From IMG/VR virus record IMGVR_UViG_3300001450_000136, positions 1 through 31,597 of that record: DNA of 31,597 nucleotides. One strand, given 5' to 3'. The translations under genes were made by a program, and so were the position numbers. Positions within the stretch are counted from its first letter, which is position 1. Each line of letters starts with the position of its first letter. The notes beneath the pieces were generated by a model. It ran no database searches and was not told where the DNA came from. It saw only the letters and a list, made by a program, of their open reading frames with translations. Source of the stretch: a virus. Below are positions 1 to 10,600 of this stretch, piece by piece.

Positions 1-1595
1 TCAGCATTAGACTCTAAGTATCTTGGGCGTTCTACTTTTCGTTTAATTTTTGTATTATATGAATTACACCCTTCTGAATAATAGCCACAATCACCATCTC
101 CGGGTGCATCACTATACGACACGGAATAACTTTTTTCACCCTTATAAGGGCTCTCCGAATTGGTCTCTGATCTAATTTTATATCTTTCCGGAAACTCACC
201 TATGTAGGCAGGTAATTTAGCTTGAATAGATGCTTTATTTATTGAATCAGTTATTGAATTGTATTTTACATATTCACCTTGTGAATTAATAGGTGAAAAG
301 CAATCTCCAGCACTAACAGTTATTTCTGCCGAATTTTCTATCACTTTTATTTCTGAATCGTTGCAATTTGAATAGCTAATGTTTGTATTAGTAGAGCTTT
401 GTACGTTTGACGAATTCGTTATATCATAGTTTGGGCAATTATTCATTTCGAAAGAAAATTTAATTTCTCCGTTGTTTTTCGCGCCTTCTCTTTCTACAGA
501 TGGATTACATTCGTTCTTTTTTAAGTTAAACATAGTATCATGAATTGCCCCGCTTGGAACGTTATCTACGTTCTGTCTAATGTAATTAAAGAAATCGACA
601 ACTCTTTGTTTAGCTTCGCCTTCTGTAATAAATAAGTTATAACCGCTTTCTGCGTAGATTGATGGATTAAGTCCAGATGAACAATTTTTACCTACTCCTA
701 TGACAGTTCCTTCCATTTTTACTATTGCACAAGGGTATGTTGAATTATTTCTGGTTTCTTCACTCCAAGACATTGAGTAATTTAATTCGTATAAATCTTG
801 CTCGGTATTTAAGTCTTCTCCTGTATACCTTAATTCTATTCTTTTTGATGAAGAATAATCGCCATTAATATAATCTTTTGTTGATGAAGAGCTGGAAAAT
901 ACTCCGCTGCATCCATTTTCTAATATAGCTAAGTTCCATCCTTTTTCTGTTGAATAACTACTTAGGTCTACGTATTGTCCATAATCAACGGGATTTGTAT
1001 AAAGGGCTAAATTAGCCTCATTTTCTCCTAACGCAAGCCGACCTTCTACGCTTGAATAATTTGGATCATCTTTATATAGAGGATGATCACTTACAAAATC
1101 AAAGTCATCTCCATAGCTAATACTATAACTATGATCTATACTATAACTTTTATTTTTGACATCTCTTGATACCGTAATTTCTTCGTTTCTGGTTACAGGA
1201 TCATCTTCCTGATCAAAGCTTTCATCCTCTGTTGAAACCTCGTATGTTAAATTTGTTATCGATTCGTTTGATAAGGATCCTTCATTGATTGAAAAATCTG
1301 AAAGCTTTCCTTTTCCTGCAAACAGTCCATTTGCATAGATTCTAGTTGAGTTAGTAACTACATATTGATTTTGTAGTTTTGCCATATCAGCAATAGAAGA
1401 CCCTCCAGCATTATTAAGATCTAAATTTAAAACGTCTAAGTTTAAAGACTTACTTCTTTTTACAAAATTATTTTCCCCATGGTTTAATCCATCACATTGT
1501 AAAAATCCAGCTGAGTCATTTTGGCGCGTCCAAGAATACGATATCCCCATGGATATCACATTGTTAAAATATAAATTTGTTGGACTCTTTTCCAT
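1..1595 (-). CDS. Large minor tail protein, C-terminus cut off by the window edge
   Basis: An open frame runs from an ATG at 1593-1595 to the window edge without a stop, giving 531 codons; the C-terminus lies outside. An AAGG ribosome-binding site sits a few bases before the ATG, and a TGATATAAT extended -10 element lies at 1634-1642. The protein is rich in Ser, Asn, Tyr and Asp with alternating beta-strand patterns such as SYSIDHSYSISY and YELNYSMSW. There are scattered cysteines, no transmembrane segment and no signal peptide. The Ser-rich beta style resembles the tube-like proteins at 17034-19478. Its position directly after the tape measure gene is where phages encode distal tail, hub or baseplate proteins. 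Function is inferred from position and composition only; I recognise no specific family. A tail-tube-like baseplate hub or an adhesin scaffold are the likeliest alternatives. Confidence 0.7.
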   Translation of the reverse strand, partial: MEKSPTNLYFNNVISMGISYSWTRQNDSAGFLQCDGLNHGENNFVKRSKSLNLDVLNLDLNNAGGSSIADMAKLQNQYVVTNSTRIYANGLFAGKGKLSDFSINEGSLSNESITNLTYEVSTEDESFDQEDDPVTRNEEITVSRDVKNKSYSIDHSYSISYGDDFDFVSDHPLYKDDPNYSSVEGRLALGENEANLALYTNPVDYGQYVDLSSYSTEKGWNLAILENGCSGVFSSSSSTKDYINGDYSSSKRIELRYTGEDLNTEQDLYELNYSMSWSEETRNNSTYPCAIVKMEGTVIGVGKNCSSGLNPSIYAESGYNLFITEGEAKQRVVDFFNYIRQNVDNVPSGAIHDTMFNLKKNECNPSVEREGAKNNGEIKFSFEMNNCPNYDITNSSNVQSSTNTNISYSNCNDSEIKVIENSAEITVSAGDCFSPINSQGEYVKYNSITDSINKASIQAKLPAYIGEFPERYKIRSETNSESPYKGEKSYSVSYSDAPGDGDCGYYSEGCNSYNTKIKRKVERPRYLESNA

Positions 1596-1633
1596 ATTAC
1601 CTTATTCCTTAATACATAAACCTTTTATAGTAT

Positions 1634-1642
1634 ATTATATCA
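1634..1642 (-). promoter_or_regulatory. Candidate extended -10 promoter before the post-tape-measure tail gene
   Basis: On the minus strand the 76-base gap after the tape measure stop contains TGATATAAT, a perfect match to the extended -10 consensus TGnTATAAT. No -35 hexamer stands out at 15-18 bases, which extended -10 promoters tolerate. Predicted transcription would start near 1627, leaving a leader of about 30 bases that contains the AAGG ribosome-binding site. In such AT-rich DNA a chance match is quite possible. Confidence 0.35.
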
Positions 1643-1671
1643 TAATAATTGATTAATTTCTTTTATTAATT

Positions 1672-4600
1672 TCATTGACCTATCATGCTTTTGGTTACTA
1701 AGTCCATGCTTTCTATTTCTGATTTTATGACTCCCGGCAATTCAGACATAATAACTGATTTGATTGATTGCGTAATTTGGCCAGCACCATTAACATTAAC
1801 TTGAACGCTAGGTATACTGACAGAAATGCTTCCCTGCACACTGCCTAATGCACTAGTTAAGCTATCCATCGAACGCGTTATGCCAGAAGAATCAATGCTT
1901 AACGACTTCTTTAATTCACTTGATAGAGTATTGAAACTTTTTTCTATTTTTGACGCTGCGCTAGTTAGCTTCTCGAAATTTACAGTTTCTATATCTGCTG
2001 ATCTAGCGATTTTTTCAGATCCATCCTTGAATAAACCCGCAGAATTTTGCAAAGCTTGAGATTGCGCAGAAAACATAGAAGCTCCATCAAATAATATTTT
2101 AGTTGACTTGCTAAATTCATCGAATCTCAAATCTGAAATTGCACTAGCAAAAACAGAAGTCGTTTCAGAAAATTTATCAGCAATACTTTTAAATTCAGAA
2201 AAGTCTAGTGAGCTACCCCCTTTTGGAATGAATCCATCTGCCGCCGCTTTTTTATATGGGTCAAAATTAAATTTCTTTTGTACTTGTTTTTGATATTGAG
2301 GCGCGGCTTTAGAATTTGATGGAGGTGCGATAAAGGGTTGAGACATTCCAGCCGCCTTAAACACAGACTCTTGGGTATTATAACTGGTTTTTCCAATACC
2401 CGATATATTCATAGTCTTGACTTGAGAAGGCTTTACTGGATTTTTATAACCCGCCATTTTAGAAGCTGCTATTTCCCCAGCTATTGCCGAAAAATTAGGG
2501 ACGAATCCTTTGGCTTTACCGGCTGCATTGGCGTCAGCAAAATTAACTTTATTTTCCATAATCAAATCCCATAAAGTTTGCATTGATGGGCTTCCACTGT
2601 AGTAAGGAGAATTTCTTTTATAAGTACCTAAGCTGTCATAACCGAATGGAGCGTAAGACGAAAGGATTTCATTCCCTGTATTCGCATTTGAAATATTTTT
2701 TACTCTATCATTAATGTGTTTACTAGCTTGCTCGGCTCTGTTCTGCCAATCTTTTGATTTAAGTTTTGGTATAGGGTTAGTTGTGTTATTTACAAGATCG
2801 TCTATACTTTGATTAGCTCCGTAAGTTAAATCAGGGCCAAAAAGATGAGATAGCATTTTTTTCTCAGTGTTTAACTCTGCGTCACCTAGTAATTCGACAA
2901 AAGGATTTAACCCATCTCTGTTAAGCTTTAGTTTATCTTCAACATTTTTTGACCACTCTATTGGGCCATAGTTTTCATTTTTAAAAAAGTCAGTCCTTGG
3001 AACGCCTGAATGATAAAAGCTTTTCCATTTGTCGAAATTTCCTACATTCCCTTTATTTAAAAGCGCTGACTTTAGATTAGTATCAGGGTTGAATCCTTGA
3101 CCTAGGCCCATTAGATACTTCAAATACACAGGACTTTTCATCAACTCTGCATGGCTTGTTCCAGCAAGAATTTCAGTCAAATGTTGAAATGGGTTCCCTT
3201 GTATATTTTCAGCTTCCTCTTTATTCTTATGGAGCCAGTCTTGTATTTGAATTTTATTCATGAAAGATAGGGCTCCTTCAATATCGCTGCCTTCCAACGC
3301 ATTCACGTCAAAGCTTTTCATCCCTTCTAATGTTTGCTTGCCTGATATTTTAACTTGTTCTTTGCTTAATTGATCACCAACTCCTTGAGAGCTGTGAAAG
3401 GGTACCCCAAGATTCTTTACTGCATTAATAAAATGATCTTCTCCTAGCCCAAATCCTTTATTAATTGTTTCGTCAACTAAGAATCCAAAAGCGGGATTAC
3501 CTTGGCCAACTCTCATTAAGTTTTCTTCCAATACCGTCCTTAAATCGTCAGGTATATGATTATGTAAATCATGTTCGTCTCGAGCCCCAAGGCTTCTCAT
3601 AAGACTCATTCTAGAATCGATATCTAGATCCGTAAAGAATTTTTCGAATTGCCCGCCAGTTTTCACGCCTTTATTGCCCTTTTGGTTTCTCATTCTTGCG
3701 AAATTCATTACATTAGGGCCGTCACTAAGCATGACGCCTTTTAGCTCTTCGCCACCCTCTTTAATTTCTTTCATTCTATTCTCGGCGTCTGTTGGTCCAT
3801 TAAGTCGTAAGGCTTCTCTCAACTCTTGAAATTTTTTCGCATAATCTGGAACGGATTCATACATAGGAGGCCCGAGCCTTCTTTGATCGCCCCCTACTTT
3901 AGAAAATTGCCCACCTTGAGTAAAATACAAATAAGCCATGCCTTCTTCATTTCCGGGCTCGTATAAACTTCTCCTTGATTGCAATGCTCCAATTTCACTT
4001 TCTATCTGTGATAGATTAGCTTGTACAGTAGTGTTCGGATTGTCCCGTATTGATTTAGCTCTTCTTTGCCTTTGGAATATCATTTTATCCAATTGATCCT
4101 GCATAAAAGGCATTTTATCACTAATTCTCATCATCCTTGATAATGCATTAACAGAAGCGTCACTTCCTCTAATTTTTTCGGTTTCCTTATTAAGAAGTTT
4201 TAGATACAGTTGGTCACGAATATTTGTTTCTCGAGTTTGGTTAGCGGTCTCTTCTTCTTTAAGCCTGTCTAATATTACTTGAGGGTCCATTCCCAGTTCA
4301 GCAAGAGCGTCTTTTTCTCCTTGTACTACTGGATCAAAAGCATCTGCTCCCGGTAATTTAGGGCCTTGAATATCATCTTTATCTTTTGGATTTGCATTAA
4401 CACCAGCAAGCCCTTTGTCTTTAATTACTTGAGCCCTGCTTTTTTGTCGTCTGTTTTTTTCAATCGCCTCCTTAGATCCTTCAACATCAGTATTCATAAG
4501 AGCAACGAATGCTTGAGTAAGGCCGCTAGAAACAGACTGAGGTTTTACCAATGACATTTTTGAAATAAAACTGTCAAAATCAGTAGAGAGAAAACTGTTC

Positions 4601-7600
4601 AAAGCGCTTTTGCTATTAGTAATAGCGCCGTTCTCAAAAGTATCGTCGATAAATTTTGTAGCGTCTGCGGTAGGTTCATTTCTATTTCCAGCGTGAACTC
4701 TATGATCTAAAAGGTTATTATATGCTAGATACATTTTTCCACCTTGTCCAGTTGAGTCCCTCATGTCTGGAGTTGCGACGGAAAATAGATCAGCACCTTG
4801 AACAAAAGGATTAGGAAAAGTTAATAATCTTCCATCTAGCTGGCCAGTATTAATATTTCCCCTTTGATTGACTATCATGTTTTTTCTTGATTCTTTAGAT
4901 AGCTTAAATTGCGTCATGTATTTTCTTGCCAATGATCCAGCCGCAACGTGCTGTTGCTTCTCCCGCTTGTACTGCTGGATCTTTATTTCATCTTCGTCAG
5001 CTTTCTCTTTAGAGTATACTATTTGACCTTTTTCATTAGCTGATTTTCCTTTTACAGATTGCAATGCCTTAATTGACTCATCCTTCCATAAAATAGAGTC
5101 CTCAATCTTTTTTTCTATTGCTTCTAGTTCGCCAAGATTCCATGGAGTGGATTTTTCTCCTACCTTCCAGCCAGTTTTTCCACTCGCTGTAAATTCGCCA
5201 TCTTTAAAATCAAAAGGTATATTATAAGATTCATTCGTGCTTAAATCATCTATAACTTTTTTATATACATTTATACCATTGAAATAATCGCCTACTCCAG
5301 AAAGTCCCGTTGATGCACTCAAAGCCGCTTCAAATCCAGATCCTGTCCCAAATTTAGCAGTTATCATAGCGTGTTGAGCAATCTGCTTTTGAGAATCTGA
5401 TATTTTCAATTTAGAACTCCTGAGCGTTGAAGAGCCTATAGAAAATAAGTCCATATCTAACTCTCCCCGCCCTGCAGCTTGTTGGAGTAATCCGGGTTGA
5501 GTAGATCCACCCATTTTATGAAACAATGGATAAGCTATATTGCCGTAAGATTTTTTAAGAGTTTCACCAAGAAGTTCGGGCGCACCATTTTTAATCAATG
5601 ATTTTGCAGGCTCTCCAAAAGAAGTTTTACTGGCGAAGTAACCATTATTAAATAAAGCATTATATGCCCCTCTAAGTTTTTCAGGATCTTCAAATGTGTC
5701 AGAAAGTATTCCCCCTATTCCCGCTCCTGCATAAGCCATTGTACTGAGCGTTCCCGCAAGCGCTGCAGTTGGCGTTGCAATTGGAGCTAAAGGTGTCGGA
5801 ATTAGCGCAGCCGCCGCAAGAGAGGTTCCTCCCAAAACGTCGCCCGTAGTTTCCAAAGGCCCTGTAACATTTTCTGCAAGCCCCTCATAATTTTCTTTAG
5901 ACCATTCAGCAAACCCACTCTTGTCTGAAAATAATAAATTAGAAAACTTATTTTGTAAAATTTTTGGAACGTGTGAAGAAATCTTATTTATACGGCTAGT
6001 ATAATCTTTATAATTTAAGGGATCGATAGCGTTTTCTCTTATTTTTGTTGCTCTATCAAAAACTTCCGATTTTTTGTAAAGGTCTCCGAGTCTTTGTTTG
6101 TCAACAAAAGGAGGCACGTCCGCTCTGTCTAGCCATAGATTTTTATCTATACTACCTCCGAAGTAAGCGTTTTTGACTATTCCTTCTTTGTCGGCCAAAG
6201 AAATACTATCCGTAAAACTTTCATCTTCAGTTTTGGCAAAATTCGGAATGAATCCCCCTGCCAGTGGAGCAAATTTGTTACCACCTTTTTCTTTCTGTAA
6301 GTTACGCACACCAATGGATGCCATATGAGACATTCTTTCGGTTAGCAATTTAGCAACGCTAATATTGTAATTATCTGTGAACGTCCCACGAAGTGATTCG
6401 TACCCCAGTTGGTCCGAGCCTTCTTTCTTTTTAAAAACGCTCTGAATATCCTTCATAAACTTATGTAAGGGCTTAACGTCAACATCTTTCCCGAGTGTCT
6501 TTAAAGTTTCTTGGGGATTCTTTAAGAACTTTGAATTTCCTTTTTCATCAAACCAATATCCCCTGAATTCAGGATCATTCAGGAACATATCTAGCTCTAG
6601 ACCTAAAAGATCCGGGCCTATTTGCAGGTCACGAGGATCTCCTGTTTTTCTAAATTTAGGCCAAGCAGTGGGGGCCGTATCTACAAGATAGCCCGTCCTT
6701 AGCCTATCTACCCCGCTCCCCACGCTCTTTGAAATCTCACCTAAACCCATAGCTTTCTTATGGGTCAGCCCGACTTTCTTCCAGAACATTGACTGCATCT
6801 CCATTATGTGTGGAGCGTAATATCTTAAATCGTTTGCCAACCACGCTTCGGCAGGGGTACCCATCTTCATCATATCATCAAGTCCGGGTAGATTTTTGAT
6901 ATCTTTTATATCGAATCTTTTTAAAACTTCTTCTTGTGAAAACTTTTTTCCTTCTAGGAAATCCTGATAAGCGCCAGCTTTCTTGTTGATACCTATATCG
7001 TCAAAAGACTTCGCATACCTAGCCTCTCCAAATCCAACACCGCCTAATGCTTTGTCCTGTTTTTGCATTGTATTTGCTAGCCACTGTTGGTACTCTTTGC
7101 TTCCAAAACCGCCTAATTGCTTTTTATACTTATTTTGTATCCAATGTATTGATTCATTAGCAAGCGTGGATTGAATCTCTGAAAGAGCTTTGTTTGGCAT
7201 TCCTTTGGTTGGAAATTCACTCATCCAGAGTTTTTCAGTTGTAGGATCAAAGGCTCCAAGGTTTCCTTCTCCATTGAGAACTTCGTAGTCGGGAGGAGTA
7301 TCAAGCGATAGGGTGACACCAGACTTGAGAGGATCTTCTTTACCTAAGCCTGTTTGCCTATAAATTTCTTTTTTGATAAGGTTCCATCCCGGAACTTTGC
7401 TAGCTTGCATCGTTGTCTTACCTCCTTCAGCTATATACTCTTCAATCCTTTGCAGCTTGTCACTTTTTCCCATGGCTTGGGAATAGATCTCCGCTAGAGA
7501 GGCTGAGCTTAGATCCCCTTCGGGCTCTGCGAAATTAGGAACAAGGCCTCTAGCAGCAGCCCCTTGTATTTTGGCGGAATTTGAAACTGCCTTATTCATT

Positions 7601-10600
7601 CCTTCAGGATGATCTCTTCTTACAGCAGAAAAGTTGGGTTGAGTAGCGGCGTCCCTTACATACGCTCCAACACTTGGATGGCTATCGATTACAGGTTTTT
7701 TAGCCCCCATACTTCTTTCTGTATTTAATGCCCTTGAAACTGGGCTTACGGGAGCAAAATTAGGAATAAATCCGGAAGCATTATTCCCTGTGATTTTTGC
7801 AGCGGCTTTTTCTAATAATATAGCTGACTTTTCTAAATTCGAAGAAGAATCCTTTAATCCTGAACCCTTAATTTCAGAAACTACCGAAGTTAAAAGCCTA
7901 GAGGTTTCTTCTTTTATTTTTTTATTAGCCTCTTGATTTTGTAAATTAACAGTTGATTGATTGCTTATTTCTTGAGCAATAACGCCTAATTCTCCTAGCG
8001 GCTCGTTCAATTTACTTACAATTATAGGGTTAACCTTTAGTGCCTCAACTAATGGACCAGACAATATTAATTTCAACTCATCGCTAAAAGTTTTAATAGA
8101 TTCTTGAGAAATTACCGTAGTAGCCGCTTTGGAAACATCTCCTTGGGTTTTTACTCCAGCATCTGCCTCCAAGGATTTTGCTTTGTCAATCGCAGAGGTC
8201 AATGCAACCACTAAAGCCCTCGTTTTTTCATCAAGCTGATTAAAAGAATCCGACCTAATAAAATCAGTGACTTGACCATCAAGCTCATCTAAAGAACTTG
8301 CATTAAACTCAACCCCAGCTCCAGAAGCTAAGCTTGAGAATGCTTGATTAAGGTTGGATAATTGACTTTGTTGCCTATTTGATTCTTGTAACTCAGCTAA
8401 AATATCTTTATTTCCGCCAAGTGATTGAATCGTTGATATAACTTTATTAAGTTCACTTATTTGAGCTAAAGAAGATTGTTGGCCTCTAGAAAAGGTTTGG
8501 AGTGATTTTAATTGACCTTCGCTTAATTGAGTATTTCTCTGGAATGCTACCGCTTGATTTCTTTCTTCAGCTAATTGCGCGTTCATAACGGCTCTTGTCT
8601 TAGCTTGTTCGGTCAATAATTTCGTGTTAGCGCTTTGTAGTTCACTGCGAGCCTCTGCCGCAGCTTTTTTCTGTTCTTCGGTTCCTGTTTTTTCTATTTC
8701 TATTAGCGCTTGAATAGCTGAGTCATTTGTTTGAGAACCATCGGCGATACCTTCTATTAAGGTTTTTATTCCTCCATCTAGAGCTTGACCGTTTTCTTTT
8801 GAGTTTCTCAATATTGTTGATGAGAATTTCCCTAAAGCTTTTTCTGATTCTTTAGCTGCGTCTTGAACAGCTTTTTCAATTTTTGCATCTGCTGTTCCTT
8901 TTATTATATTAGTGGAAGTTACTGTCCCTGCGGATTTTAATGTATCAACTCTTGATTTTGATTTTATCTCTTCGATTTCAGATAAGCTTTTATAAGAGGC
9001 ATCTATCGCCGCTGATGAAGACTCTATAGCTGTTGCTAGCTTATTGAAATCTTTTTCTAAATTTTTAATAGGAAGCCTAGTTTTATTAATAGCTTCCGCT
9101 AAAGCCGCTGAAGCAGTATTGTATCTAGCTTGAGCCGCTGCTGATTCTAATAATTTTTTGGCATATTCTCCATTCCCCTTTAATAAGACTAAAGTGGTAG
9201 CGTCTAACTCTCCAAATATATGTTGTAAGGATGCAATTTTATCTGCAGAATTTTCTGATGTCGCATCAAAACCCTTGAGCTCTTCTGCTAATTGTTTTAC
9301 TTTTTCAGGGCTTAAATTTTTAATCAATTGAGAAGAAGTGCCTTTTATATCTGATTCGGTCACTCCAGCTTTATCAAAATCTACTTTACCGGTTTCGGAA
9401 TCAATATTTTCTGCAAGTTTTTTAAATGTTTCAGCAACTGTGACACCAAACCCTTTAAGGTTTTTTCCTTGCTCTATCAAGTCTTTTAATTCTTGAGTTG
9501 CCTTTTTGAGGCCTTCTGCGTCTCCAGCGCTATCAAGTAAATTTTGAAATGCAGTAGCGTCAATGCCTTCCATATCTCCAGCTTGCGAAATTAATTGCTC
9601 CAAGAACTTACCATAGGCTTCAATATTTCCAGAGTCTGTAGATTTTGACAAATTAGCTAGCGTCGCTGCAAATTTATCTACTTTTTCTATATTTTGAGTA
9701 ATAACATTAAGTTGTTTCTCAGAAGCCTCAATGTATTTATCCCCAACTTTTATTAATTTTCTTATACCCGGGTCTATAGTTCCAAATAACCGCCCTAACC
9801 CTTCACCTATCAAATCTGTAATACTTGTGAATTCTTCAGGGATTATCCCCATCGTCTTTAGTATTGGAACGAAAGCTAATTCAGCAGCAATGAGCAAACC
9901 AAATATTTTTTTGAATCCGGAACTAAGGCCTCCCATGATTGTAGAAAACTTGCTTCCTTTTCCAAGAAAGCCGCCTACGGAGCCTTTCATCGATTTGAAA
10001 AGAGGGCCTATCTTACCTAATAAAGTCAATAAACCTTTTCCTCCTGCTACTACACCCCCAACCGCGAAGTTTGGAACATATCCGTTAGCAGTTGATTCTA
10101 TAGATCCTTTATTTTTTGGGTTTATTCCTGTAGAGAGAGCTCGGTCAACACCTTGAGAACCGCTCAATGGTTCGTCTCTAGTATTAGCGACTAATAAACC
10201 CATTGGGTTTTTGGAGCCCTTTAGTCTATTATCTTTATCTACATAAATTTTTGCATTTGATCTTTGTGATGATAGAGCTTCTCTTTCCCTAACTATCGCT
10301 TCTTCTAATGCGTCAGCAAAGTTCGGTATATATCCGCCAGCAAAACCATCCCTAAACATGGGTAGGTCTTGAAGATAATACTCTCGCCCCACTTTATCAT
10401 AAGGTCCCGGAACACCCATAGCCTTAAAAGTTTTTGTCAATGCTTTTGTTTCTCCCGGGACATACTTACTCGAAAGCTTACCTTTTTTTACTCCTGTGCG
10501 CTGGCTTGGGCTGAATTTTCGACCCATTTTTTTTGCTTTCTCTTGCTCTGAATTATAATGTTTTTTATTACTCCCTAGTCGTCCCAATAACCAAGCTGGA

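Noticed and set aside
7141-7164. Calling the zincin-like segment an active metalloprotease
   Set aside because: The first zinc-binding His of HExxH is Asn, and no third ligand is obvious, so activity cannot be claimed.
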